64,000 nt of DNA from HGM04593 sp045657945 (GTDB taxonomy: Bacteria; Bacteroidota; Bacteroidia; Bacteroidales; Bacteroidaceae). How positions within the stretch are numbered: the stretch's first letter is position 1; each line of letters begins with the position of its first letter. The translations under genes and the position numbers were made by a program. Below, piece by piece: positions 18,078 through 26,701 of this stretch. The notes under the pieces were generated by a model. It was not told the origin of the DNA. It did not search any database and worked only from the letters and a program-made list of their open reading frames with translations. The DNA lies in assembly GCA_045657945.1 (NCBI GenBank), contig JAZOUB010000029.1, forward strand, positions 1 to 64,000. The letters are read 5' to 3'.

Positions 18078-18109
18078 CTTGTTTTCTGTTTACTTTTGTA
18101 TTATCTTCG
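18078..18109 (+). promoter_or_regulatory. Probable promoter of the DUF4468/porin cluster
   Basis: CTTG (18078-18081), 20 bp, TATCTTCG (18102-18109); each box has one change from consensus. Its position rules out the upstream GTG start at 18015 for the first gene and favours ATG 18138. Confidence 0.5.
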
Positions 18110-18137
18110 CAAGGTTAAACCTACACTGTATAACAAA

Positions 18138-18734
18138 ATGAAAAAAATACTGTATATACTTGTTATGGCAATGCTGCCAACCTTTGCAGCACAGGCACAA
18201 CTTATAAAGAAAAGCAACAAGATGAGTGCTGCCGAGGAGACCATATACGCCGGTGGCGCCGTACCCGTGGTTAACGGGAAAGTGACATTTGAAAAGAACA
18301 TTGCTGCGAACGGGCTCACTGCCAAAGAGGTTGAGGAGAGGGTCAATGAGTGGATTGAAAAACGTTATGTAAAGCCAACAGTAATATCGGTTAAGCGCTA
18401 CGAAAGCGAAAAACCCGGGACTATAATAATCAAAGGCGAGGAATACATCACATTCAAAAGCACAATATTCGTATTGAGCAGAGCCAGAATGTACTATTAC
18501 ATGACGCTCACTCCCGGTGACGGCTGCTGCAACTTCCACCTGTCACGCATTACCTACTGGTATGATGACGAGGATGAGGACGGTGGCGTAAAGATGATTG
18601 CCGAGGATTGGATTACAGATGGCAATGCTTTCGACCAAAAAGGCAAGATGAAAAGATTCGAAGGCAAGTTCAGACGCAAGACAATAGACTTGAAGAATCA
18701 GCTAATCAAGGAACTCACCAATGTTTTAAACTGA
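18138..18734 (+). CDS. DUF4468 domain secreted protein
   Basis: 198 residues from ATG 18138, with signal peptide MKKILYILVMAMLPTFAAQA. The domain carries conserved-looking AKEVEERVNEWIEKRY, IIIKGEEYITFKS and YYMTLTPGDGCCNFHLSRITY, matching DUF4468, which has a TBP-like fold. It is found in periplasmic or outer-membrane proteins of Bacteroidota; function unknown. The gene opens a co-directional cluster with a 56-residue membrane protein and a Porin_10 protein. Confidence 0.85.
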   Translation: MKKILYILVMAMLPTFAAQAQLIKKSNKMSAAEETIYAGGAVPVVNGKVTFEKNIAANGLTAKEVEERVNEWIEKRYVKPTVISVKRYESEKPGTIIIKGEEYITFKSTIFVLSRARMYYYMTLTPGDGCCNFHLSRITYWYDDEDEDGGVKMIAEDWITDGNAFDQKGKMKRFEGKFRRKTIDLKNQLIKELTNVLN

Positions 18735-18741
18735 TTTGCAG

Positions 18742-18912
18742 ATGAGAACTGTTGACAAGATAAGATATATACTGAACACTCTGTTCCTCATTGGAGCAGC
18801 TATTACATTCATCCTGTTCATGATTGACAAGAATGGCAACGAATTCAAGATTGCCGGCATGTCGGCCATGACATTGAAAATTATGGAGTTCATCCTGCGT
18901 TTCGTGAACTGA
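18742..18912 (+). CDS. 56-residue single-pass membrane protein
   Basis: Small frame MRTVDKIRYILNTLFL... of 56 residues. One hydrophobic helix (about 10-26) is followed by DKNGNE and a C-terminal amphipathic stretch. Support for coding: it fills the gap exactly between DUF4468 and the porin gene, begins 7 bp after the former, and its TGA overlaps the porin ATG (TGATG), which implies translational coupling. Function unknown; it could assist biogenesis or regulation of the porin. Confidence 0.75.
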   Translation: MRTVDKIRYILNTLFLIGAAITFILFMIDKNGNEFKIAGMSAMTLKIMEFILRFVN

Positions 18913-21008
18913 TGATCAAGAGACTGTTATATCTGATACTCTTTGCCTTGCCGGTCATTGCCAGCGGACAAAGTTTCAAGCAGAACCAGGACAGCGGAGG
19001 CGGCTTGGGGTACGGCGAAGTATTCAACCCGTTCAAAAGCACTCCAAAGGACAGCACAAAGAGCGAGATAGTGGTGCCAAAGGAGATACACCAATGGAAC
19101 GTGGAGAGGAATTTCGGCAAGAAGATTGAGATAAATGCCGACACTCTGCAATTCATGTTCCAGAACTGGCATCTCACCGAAGGCAAAAACGGCGAGTACA
19201 ACTTCCTGGGCAACATGGGTACTCCACGAGAGACAAGGCTGTTCTTCAACAGACCCACTGACACGGAATTCAATGTTCTGCAACCTTATGACTATTTCTA
19301 CACAACCCCGGACAGGTTCATCTTCACCGACACGAAATCGCCATACACGAACCTGAGTTACCACTCATCGGGCAACACGGTAACGGGTGATGACCGTTTC
19401 AGAGCCTATTTCAGCACAAATGCAGGCAAGCACTTTGGTGTTGGAGGTCTTTTCGACTACCTCTATGCCAGAGGCCGTTATGACAAGCAATCGACATCGC
19501 TTATGAACTTTTCGCTGTTCTCGTTCTACAGGAGCGACAAATACAACTACCATCTGCTTGTGAGCCGCTACCACATGAAGCAACGCGAGAACGGAGGTAT
19601 CACGGACGACCGCTACATTACACGCCCCGAGGAGACCGACGGGGCAAGCAGCAACATGAGCACATCGGACATCCCTGTGAAACTGAGCGATACATGGAGT
19701 AAAAACGGTGTGTGCGACCTATTCTTCACCCACAACTATAATTGGGGATACTATCGCGAAAGAATTATTGCAGACACAACCGGTGTGATTGAGGATTCCA
19801 ATGTTGCGGCACAGGATTCTATCGTGACTGAATTTGTCAATGTTGCCCGACTGACACACACACTCGACATGTCGCAGTTGGTTCATAGTTACATAAGCCA
19901 TAGGCAGCACCGCAACTACTATGCCGACACATTCCTGCCGTTTGACTCGATCGACCTGACCAAGCACCTCTCGATTGACAACAGGGTTGCACTGTCGCTA
20001 TGCGAGGGATTCAAGAAGTGGGCTTTTGCCGACATCACAGCCTTTGCCGAGTACAAGTATGACCGTTATATATTGCCCGACACGCTGAACGGCAAACCAC
20101 AGGAGTTTGACCGGGCGTACAATGAGAATTCGGTATTCGTGGGCGGTGCCATTTCAAGTTCACACGGCAAATACCTACGCTACAACATAAACGGAAAGAC
20201 AGCCGTTATCGGCAACGAGCTTGGTGCATTTTCGCTTGACGGAACAGTTGACCTCAGTTTCAAGTTGTGGAAAAGGGATATCAACATCACAGCCAAGGCT
20301 TTCATGAAGAACAACAGACCGTCATTCTACTACCGTCACTTTCACTCGGAACATTTCTGGTGGGACAATGACGGGCTTGACAAGGAGTTCAAGACACGCA
20401 TAGAGGGAAAGCTTGAAATTCCGTCATGGAGAACAAGGCTGAGCGTGAAGTATGAGAATATAAAGAATTACACATATATTGCCAACCATTCGGTTCTTGC
20501 GCCAAACGGTAAGGACTATCTGAACCGTTTCAAGGTGCAGCAAGAGAGTGGCAACATCGGCGTGCTGTCTGCTGCATTGAAACAGGACTTCGTGTGGGGC
20601 ATATTCAATTTCAACACAGAGCTGACATATCAGTACAGCAGCAACCAGACTGTTCTGCCACTGCCTGCGTTCAACGCATACGCCAACATATTCCTGAAGT
20701 TCAGGATCGCCAAGGTGCTACACACTGAGGTGGGAGCCGATGCATGGTACTTCACAAGTTATTATGCTCCGGAATATATGCCGGCTCTGGGACAGTTCGT
20801 ACAGCAGAACCAGGCCGACAAGATAAAAATAGGCAACTACCCGGTTGCAAGTGTCTATGCAAACTTCTTGCTCAAGCAGACACGTTTCTACGTAAAATAC
20901 TACCATGTGACCAATGGCGTCGGCAATAGGAACTCATTCCTGGTACCACACCACCCCTTGACACCGGCGGTTCTGTGGTTTGGCCTTTCATGGAATTTCT
21001 ATAACTAA
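18912..21008 (+). CDS. Putative porin (Porin_10 family)
   Basis: 698 residues with signal peptide MIKRLLYLILFALPVIASGQ. The large remainder alternates aromatic and polar residues as in an outer membrane beta barrel, and matches the Bacteroidota putative porin family (Porin_10): YFTSYYAPEYMPALGQF and the ending PAVLWFGLSWNFYN with a terminal aromatic. Cargo unknown. Translation is probably coupled to the 56-residue protein. Confidence 0.88.
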   Translation: MIKRLLYLILFALPVIASGQSFKQNQDSGGGLGYGEVFNPFKSTPKDSTKSEIVVPKEIHQWNVERNFGKKIEINADTLQFMFQNWHLTEGKNGEYNFLGNMGTPRETRLFFNRPTDTEFNVLQPYDYFYTTPDRFIFTDTKSPYTNLSYHSSGNTVTGDDRFRAYFSTNAGKHFGVGGLFDYLYARGRYDKQSTSLMNFSLFSFYRSDKYNYHLLVSRYHMKQRENGGITDDRYITRPEETDGASSNMSTSDIPVKLSDTWSKNGVCDLFFTHNYNWGYYRERIIADTTGVIEDSNVAAQDSIVTEFVNVARLTHTLDMSQLVHSYISHRQHRNYYADTFLPFDSIDLTKHLSIDNRVALSLCEGFKKWAFADITAFAEYKYDRYILPDTLNGKPQEFDRAYNENSVFVGGAISSSHGKYLRYNINGKTAVIGNELGAFSLDGTVDLSFKLWKRDINITAKAFMKNNRPSFYYRHFHSEHFWWDNDGLDKEFKTRIEGKLEIPSWRTRLSVKYENIKNYTYIANHSVLAPNGKDYLNRFKVQQESGNIGVLSAALKQDFVWGIFNFNTELTYQYSSNQTVLPLPAFNAYANIFLKFRIAKVLHTEVGADAWYFTSYYAPEYMPALGQFVQQNQADKIKIGNYPVASVYANFLLKQTRFYVKYYHVTNGVGNRNSFLVPHHPLTPAVLWFGLSWNFYN

Positions 21009-21018
21009 AACACTCATC

Positions 21019-21999
21019 ATGAACATTACAGTTAAATGGGGATTTATCGGCTGCGGCGAGGCTACTGAAAAAAAAAGTGGCCCTGCATTTCCTTTGATAA
21101 AGGGCTCTGAGGTAATTGCCGTCATGGGACGTGACAAGGAAAAGACAAAGGATTATGCCAAACGCCATAATATTCCACATTGGTACACTGATGCACAGGC
21201 GCTGATTGATGACCCGGAGGTAAACGCCGTTTACATTGCGACACCGCCGTCGTCACACGCAACGTTTGCCATTATGGCCATGAAAGCCGGTAAGCCCGTA
21301 TATGTGGAAAAACCATTGGCGGCAAACTACGAGGACTGTACACGCATCAACAGAGTGTCGAAAGAGACCGGTGTGCCATGCTTCGTTGCATATTATCGCC
21401 GTTATTTGCCATACTTCCAGAAAGTGAGGGAGCTGTTGCCACATATCGGCAATGTGCTGAATGTACAGATTCGTTTTGCGGTTCCACCACGCGACCTTGA
21501 TTATAATCGCGAGAGCCTTCCATGGCGCGTAAACCCCAACATAGCCGGTGGTGGATACTTCTATGACCTTGCTCCACACCAGATTGACCTGCTGCAGGAG
21601 ATGTTCGGATGCATACTTTATGCCGAGGGTTATAGCACAAACCGAGGAGGGTTATACAGGACCGAAGATACCGTGAGCGCCTGTTTCAAGTTCGAGAGCG
21701 GAATACCGGGCTCGGGCTCCTGGTGTTTTGTCTCGGACGAATCGTCCAAGGAGGATCACATTGAAATTTTCGGAAGCAAGGGTTGCCTGAAATTCTCGGT
21801 ATTCACATTCGAACCTATTGAATTGCGCACGGTTGACGGCACAAAGACATTCAATATCCCCAACCCACCATACGTCCAGTTGCCTCTTATACGCAGCATT
21901 GTAGAGCATATACAGCGGAAAGGGCACTGCGAGTGCGACAGCGTGAGTGCGACACCCACAAATTGGGTTCTTGACAAAATCCTTGGTAAGATCATATAA
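21019..21999 (+). CDS. Gfo/Idh/MocA family oxidoreductase
   Basis: 326 residues from MNITVKWGFIGCG; an upstream in-frame Met at 20980 lies inside the porin gene and is not used. N-terminal Rossmann NAD(P)-binding domain (GFIGCGEATE, about 6-15; YIATPPSSH; the catalytic-lysine motif VEKPLA near residue 95). The C-terminal domain has GGGYFYDLAPHQIDLL with a conserved His. No signal peptide, so cytoplasmic. The sugar or polyol substrate cannot be inferred. It begins 10 bp after the porin gene. Confidence 0.9.
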   Translation: MNITVKWGFIGCGEATEKKSGPAFPLIKGSEVIAVMGRDKEKTKDYAKRHNIPHWYTDAQALIDDPEVNAVYIATPPSSHATFAIMAMKAGKPVYVEKPLAANYEDCTRINRVSKETGVPCFVAYYRRYLPYFQKVRELLPHIGNVLNVQIRFAVPPRDLDYNRESLPWRVNPNIAGGGYFYDLAPHQIDLLQEMFGCILYAEGYSTNRGGLYRTEDTVSACFKFESGIPGSGSWCFVSDESSKEDHIEIFGSKGCLKFSVFTFEPIELRTVDGTKTFNIPNPPYVQLPLIRSIVEHIQRKGHCECDSVSATPTNWVLDKILGKII

Positions 22000-22003
22000 T
22001 AAG

Positions 22004-23089
22004 ATGAGAGAAAAGAACGGTTGCAGGAACTGGACTTCAAAGGTAGTGGTATTCATCATTGCCCTGCTGTTCGTCTCACCCTCGCTTGCACAAGAGAGTG
22101 GAACCGGAAGCCGTTCTACCGCAAAGCAGAACCTCACGAAAGTATGGGATTTTGCCGTTGACACATACTACTTCATATACAAGATGTTCAACGAGTGCGA
22201 CAGCACATATGTTACTCCCAAGAAGTATCACATGAAGCTCACGTCATTATACACGCACTGTTATGAACATTACAAGTTCACATCGACCGATGGTAAGCAG
22301 AGCATATCGGTTTCGCCGGACAACCGCAACAAACTGGGATTACAGATTGGGTGGAGAGGACTTGCAGTAGGATACAACATCGACTTGCAGAAAAAACATC
22401 CTCAAACTGATTTCAACGTGAGTCTCTATTCGGCAAGAGCCGGATTAGACCTATTCTACCGTAAGAGCAGCGAGGGATACACTATTCGCGGATTAAAAGG
22501 ATTCAAGGAGGGGGATGACGCTTCCGTTTTTGAGAGAGGCCGTGAGTTTAACGGTATAACGGTGAGACAAATTGGATTGAACGTCTATTATATTTTCAAC
22601 AAGAAGTTCTCGTACCCGGCAGCATACACCCAGTCGTCACAGCAAAGAATCAGTGCCGGCTCATTCATTCTTGGCGCAGGGTACAATCATCATAAGTTCA
22701 GGTTTGACAAGAGCGCCATTGACACAAGGATAGTGGAACAGTTGCAGCCGGGATTGCTGGACGACATTAAATATCATGATTTGAATATCAATTTCGGCTA
22801 CAGTTACAACTGGGTATTCGCAAAGAATTTCCTTGCCAACATTTCACTGACACCTGCCATTGGCTACAAGAACCCTTCATTAAAAATGCACGACAGCAAA
22901 GAATTGCTGTCGAGCATAAATTTTGATTTCATAACGCGTGCGTCTATTGTATATAATAACGGCAAATACTACGGCGGCACATCGCTTGTCTCCCACACCT
23001 ACACCTACGATAATGACAAATTATCAATAATCAACGGTTTTGGTGTACTGAAGGTGTTTTTCGGTTTCAAATTCTGGCGCAAGAAATAA
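22004..23089 (+). CDS. DUF4421 outer-membrane-type protein
   Basis: 361 residues from MREKNGCRNW. The signal peptide has a long n-region and ends SPSLAQ (about residue 30). The body matches DUF4421, a Bacteroidota family predicted as a beta barrel: ISVSPDNRNKLGLQIGWRGLAVGYNIDL, RQIGLNVYYIFN, SYNWVFAKNFLANISLTPAIGY, ending VFFGFKFWRKK. Function unknown. It starts 4 bp after the oxidoreductase and ends 5 bp from the convergent FadL-like gene, without a visible terminator. Confidence 0.82.
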   Translation: MREKNGCRNWTSKVVVFIIALLFVSPSLAQESGTGSRSTAKQNLTKVWDFAVDTYYFIYKMFNECDSTYVTPKKYHMKLTSLYTHCYEHYKFTSTDGKQSISVSPDNRNKLGLQIGWRGLAVGYNIDLQKKHPQTDFNVSLYSARAGLDLFYRKSSEGYTIRGLKGFKEGDDASVFERGREFNGITVRQIGLNVYYIFNKKFSYPAAYTQSSQQRISAGSFILGAGYNHHKFRFDKSAIDTRIVEQLQPGLLDDIKYHDLNINFGYSYNWVFAKNFLANISLTPAIGYKNPSLKMHDSKELLSSINFDFITRASIVYNNGKYYGGTSLVSHTYTYDNDKLSIINGFGVLKVFFGFKFWRKK

Positions 23090-23094
23090 CCTGT

Positions 23095-24615
23095 TCAGAA
23101 TCGCATTCCCAAAGTAGCCATGGCTGTGTGGTTGATGCTATTGACCTTGGCGCCCGGATTGGGGATTTCCATATCATAGAAAGGGAAGAACTCTGCTTTC
23201 TGCAATTCCAGCATATATGCCACATCAAAGTAGAATGCCTTTCCACTGAAACCGAAGCCACATGTTATAATATCCTTTTCGTAACGGTTCATATAATCGG
23301 TTGAGGTTTCGGCAACACTGGCGTTATACATATACTTGCAGGCATCGTCCTTGAATGGTGCTGTAATATAGTTATATCCCACACGCACTGCAAAGCCATC
23401 GACAGTAACCTCGGCTCCCACACGTGCTGTGTGCTGTGCTTTCAAGTTATATCCGATTTCCTCGTTCTGTGCCTTTATGACAGAACCGTACTTTCCGAAA
23501 TTTGACTTTGTATAGTCGGCATACTCGTATTCGGCATCCAATGCAAGATAAGAACCGAAGGTATATGCCATTGAAGCATTAAAACGCCATGGTGTGTAGA
23601 ACTTGCTGTTCACCTGCAGTTTACTGCCGTATCTCTCGGTATCGAGCGTGCTGTGGGTTTTGAACCAAGGGTCTGTAATAACAGCCCAAGAGTACTCGTT
23701 AAGCACGTACCATGTGGGAGTGTGGACAGAAACACCGATTTTGAATGGAGAATACTTGAATGGGCGGAAGATTGCACCCAATTTAAGATCATATCCCGTA
23801 CCCTTGAGCAGGCGATTATTCTCAATAGTGTATATCGCGCCATTGAGATCAGATTCGCTGTAGGCTGAATAACGGCTATAGTCAACACTTGACACGCCAA
23901 TCGTTGCTCCAAGATAAATACGATCCTTTATGTTTGCCGAGAGGTTAAAGTCCACGACATGCACACCTCCACGTGTCTCCTCATAGTAGGCCAAATCATC
24001 GGGATACCACACGAGGGTTGTATCACCCGGATAGGTTAGGAAGTTGTCGCCGTTTTCATCGCAGAGCCATGCATCGGCAGCAAGCAATGGTAACCAGCTT
24101 GAAGTGAAATTTGTGTAATGTGCGCTGGTGAGGTTATCATATTCAAACCTGTTGCTATTATACAACTGGCGCATTACATACTGCTGAGAAAATCCGTTGG
24201 ACATACCTTCCATTTCAAATTCACCGGTAAGGTTGTTCTTACGATGGTAACCGACACCAATATTGAGGAATTTGAGCCAGTCGCCCTCACGTTCCAGAGA
24301 TATAACCATTGAGGCATTTCCTATATAAGCATTGAAATCATTGCTATTGGTTACAGTACCCTCGTAATCACTCTTATTGGTCTTGACATTCAAGCCAGCT
24401 GTCAAAGAGAAATTGTTATGGCGAAACATTGCCATACCGGCTGGGTTGGTTGCCATTGTCGAGAGATCGGCACCCAATGAACTCATTGAACCACCCATAC
24501 CAACATAGCGTGCTGTACCAGCGAGATCGTTCTCAAGTATAGAAGACACATTGTACATGTTTTGCGCATTCAAACAGAGGGGAAGCGTAAATAAAATATA
24601 TAACAAGCGTTTCAT
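23095..24615 (-). CDS. FadL/OmpP1-like outer membrane transport protein
   Basis: 506 residues; signal peptide MKRLLYILFTLPLCLNAQ. The N-terminal region GTARYVGMGGSMSSLGADLSTMATNPAGMAMF is the FadL-family plug hallmark (the NPAG motif). A 14-strand type barrel ends HTAMATLGMRF. FadL homologues import hydrophobic compounds across the outer membrane. Similar proteins are sometimes named hemin receptors in Bacteroides without proof. It lies 75 bp behind the Arg/Ser/Gly-rich gene in the same unit. Confidence 0.88.
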   Translation of the reverse strand: MKRLLYILFTLPLCLNAQNMYNVSSILENDLAGTARYVGMGGSMSSLGADLSTMATNPAGMAMFRHNNFSLTAGLNVKTNKSDYEGTVTNSNDFNAYIGNASMVISLEREGDWLKFLNIGVGYHRKNNLTGEFEMEGMSNGFSQQYVMRQLYNSNRFEYDNLTSAHYTNFTSSWLPLLAADAWLCDENGDNFLTYPGDTTLVWYPDDLAYYEETRGGVHVVDFNLSANIKDRIYLGATIGVSSVDYSRYSAYSESDLNGAIYTIENNRLLKGTGYDLKLGAIFRPFKYSPFKIGVSVHTPTWYVLNEYSWAVITDPWFKTHSTLDTERYGSKLQVNSKFYTPWRFNASMAYTFGSYLALDAEYEYADYTKSNFGKYGSVIKAQNEEIGYNLKAQHTARVGAEVTVDGFAVRVGYNYITAPFKDDACKYMYNASVAETSTDYMNRYEKDIITCGFGFSGKAFYFDVAYMLELQKAEFFPFYDMEIPNPGAKVNSINHTAMATLGMRF

Positions 24616-24690
24616 AGTCGGTCAATTTTATGTTTTTGTTTATTTGTTCAATTCACATCATGGATGTGTCGCAACACTTCATGTGGATGG

Positions 24691-25929
24691 TTATCTGCGG
24701 CCACCACCGCTGCGACTGCCGCCACCACCGCCACTGCTGCGACTGCCGCCACCGCCGCCACCGCCGCCACTCCTTGTTATAGAAGAGCCACCGGAATAGG
24801 AAGAGCCTGAGCTACGTGATACACTGGTGCTGCTTGGACGACTGTATCCACCGCCAGATGATCTGCTTGAGCTGCCACTGGTAGTTGTACCGCTGCGACG
24901 TCCTGAAGAACCGCTACCACCTGATTTTGAATTGCGCTGTACATTACTGCTGTTCACAGATGTACGTGTCTGTTGCTGACGGCGCGCAGTTCCTGACGAA
25001 GCGTTTCCATTATACTGTTTGTCATTGACTGTACGAGCCTGTTGCTCACGGCGTGGGCCACTGTTCCCAGAGATTGTACGTACCTGCTGTTCGCGACGGG
25101 AACCGTTGTTGCTGCCTGCAGTGCGTGTCTGCAGCTCGCGACGGGGATTGCTATTCACAGTGCGTACCTGCTGCTCACGACGAGGACCGTTGTTGTTACC
25201 TGCAGTGCGTGTCTGATGCTCGCGACGGGCTGTACCATTTCCATTAACTACAGGACGTGCATTCTTGTCGTTGCGAGAATTGTTGCCACTGTTGGTTGGA
25301 CGTGCTGCGTGGTTGTTACGCGAAGGGGCTCCACCTCTGGTTGTTGCCAACATTCCGTTTGTAGGTATATTGCGGTAAGGTTTGGGTTTGAATGGCTTGT
25401 GATATGAACCTGCATGCCAATTGTGTGGATACCAATTATAATAGTGATCGTTATAGCACCAATGTGGAGAGTGGTATGGGTGGTACCAATTGTAGTATGA
25501 GCTCCAGTTCCATCTGTTCAACCAGTAGGTGCTGCAAGAGTAGTAATAGGGATTGCTGTATGTCGGATATATGTTTATTGTATATCCATCATCATATACA
25601 TACCAGTCATTTATGCCGTAATCATATCTCAAGTCCCAGAACAGACTGCTTGAAAGCAACCTGCGCGGTGAGCGGAAACGGATTATACGGTTAGAATAGG
25701 TATAATCATCAACAACACTATACAAGTCATTGGTGTAGTAGGGTTCAACCAAATCCGTACTGTATTCATCTTCAACAACAATTTCGTCATTATCAACGAA
25801 ATACACCTCCTCGGCACTCTTTACGACGAGTACCTTTTTCTCTTTCTTCGGTACAAAGTAAACATCATCAACTTGCGCCCAAGTGAGAACGGGGTAAATC
25901 AATAACATTAACAAAGCAAACTTTTTCAT
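24691..25929 (-). CDS. Secreted Arg/Ser/Gly-rich repeat protein
   Basis: 412 residues; signal peptide MKKFALLMLLIYPVLTWAQ. Residues about 20-75 are acidic (VYFVDNDEIVVEDEYSTD). Residues about 95-190 are rich in Tyr, Trp, His and Pro. Residues about 228-320 hold six imperfect repeats around RREQQ-x-RT, spaced 14-25 residues. The last 80 are Ser/Gly/Arg low complexity ending GGGRR. The charge layout (acidic head, very basic tail) suggests binding to an anionic surface such as polysaccharide or nucleic acid outside the cytoplasm; this is inference. The family is not recognised. It is co-transcribed with the FadL-like porin. Confidence 0.8.
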   Translation of the reverse strand: MKKFALLMLLIYPVLTWAQVDDVYFVPKKEKKVLVVKSAEEVYFVDNDEIVVEDEYSTDLVEPYYTNDLYSVVDDYTYSNRIIRFRSPRRLLSSSLFWDLRYDYGINDWYVYDDGYTINIYPTYSNPYYYSCSTYWLNRWNWSSYYNWYHPYHSPHWCYNDHYYNWYPHNWHAGSYHKPFKPKPYRNIPTNGMLATTRGGAPSRNNHAARPTNSGNNSRNDKNARPVVNGNGTARREHQTRTAGNNNGPRREQQVRTVNSNPRRELQTRTAGSNNGSRREQQVRTISGNSGPRREQQARTVNDKQYNGNASSGTARRQQQTRTSVNSSNVQRNSKSGGSGSSGRRSGTTTSGSSSRSSGGGYSRPSSTSVSRSSGSSYSGGSSITRSGGGGGGGGSRSSGGGGGSRSGGGRR

Positions 25930-25961
25930 AGCTGTATATATTTAGTTCTTTTTCTCTGGTA

Positions 25962-25969
25962 CAAAAATA
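25962..25969 (-). promoter_or_regulatory. -7 box of the repeat-protein/porin unit
   Basis: TATTTTTG on the minus strand, a full match to TAnnTTTG, lies 32 bp before the start codon. A clear -33 TTTG is lacking at the right distance (TGTT is there). Confidence 0.45.
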
Positions 25970-26072
25970 TATACAAAAAAAGGGATAGAACAGGGAAAAA
26001 TCCTACAAAAAAGGAGGATTTTCCCTATTTGATTTGTTTAAAATAACGAAAGGGGCTGACCCATTTTACTTT

Positions 26073-26119
26073 TGACATGACCCCCGAAAGTTAGAAAAAA
26101 ACTTTCGGGGGTCATGTCA
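26073..26119 (-). terminator. Strong 20-bp hairpin ending the ilvDBN operon
   Basis: 26073-26092 is the exact reverse complement of 26100-26119, with an A-rich 7-base loop. It lies 21 bp after the ilvN stop. The flanking T-run is short (CAAAAG on the minus strand), but the stem is very stable. A similar half sequence, GGGGCTGACCC, occurs just to its left. Confidence 0.75.
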
Positions 26120-26139
26120 TTTTTAGCCAACCTCTCTTA

Positions 26140-26694
26140 TCATTTATTGCCGATAGATTTACGTTTATAGTCCTCATTGAACAGCAAATCGGCCTGATTA
26201 TCATGCAAGGCACGTGGCACTGCCACACGACCTGATTTTACGAATTGGAGCATGCACTGCAATGAAACAAATTCATTATAAAGACTCACAACTGTATCGG
26301 TAGAACCGGTCATCTCAACTACGGTGTAGTTTGAATTTACCTCCATGATACGTGCATTGCTGTGACGTATGACTCTTGAGATCTCACTATTCTCCATAAT
26401 CTTGGGAGTCGAAAGCTTGTACAGCGCCACCTCCTGGAAGAAGATTTCCTTGTCGGTGTAGTAATCGGCCTTAAGGACATCGACCTTCTTTTCAATGCGC
26501 TTGGTTACCTTGTTTACAGAATCTTCCTCGCCCCACAATGAGATGGTGTAACGGTGTACTCCCTCAATTGATGACGATGACGCAGTGATTGTGTCAATGT
26601 TCATCATGCGGCGGGTAAACTCGGCTGTTACCTGATTAAGCATACCTGCGATATTCTCGGTATATATAATAATTGTATATAGTTTCTTTTCCAT
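26140..26694 (-). CDS. ilvN: Acetolactate synthase small (regulatory) subunit
   Basis: 184 residues from ATG 26694 (MEKKLYTIIIYTENIAGMLN). An N-terminal ACT domain (about 1-75) and the C-terminal ALS_ss domain (about 85-165) are present. It binds valine and tunes the activity of IlvB in isoleucine/valine/leucine synthesis. The start lies 7 bp after the ilvB stop; an in-frame TTG at 26709 is unlikely. Last gene of the ilvD-ilvB-ilvN operon, followed by a strong hairpin. Confidence 0.94.
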   Translation of the reverse strand: MEKKLYTIIIYTENIAGMLNQVTAEFTRRMMNIDTITASSSSIEGVHRYTISLWGEEDSVNKVTKRIEKKVDVLKADYYTDKEIFFQEVALYKLSTPKIMENSEISRVIRHSNARIMEVNSNYTVVEMTGSTDTVVSLYNEFVSLQCMLQFVKSGRVAVPRALHDNQADLLFNEDYKRKSIGNK

Positions 26695-26701
26695 ATCGTT
26701 G

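Noticed and set aside
18015..18137. N-terminal extension of the DUF4468 protein from GTG 18015
   Set aside because: The extension covers the probable promoter and precedes a complete signal peptide starting at 18138.
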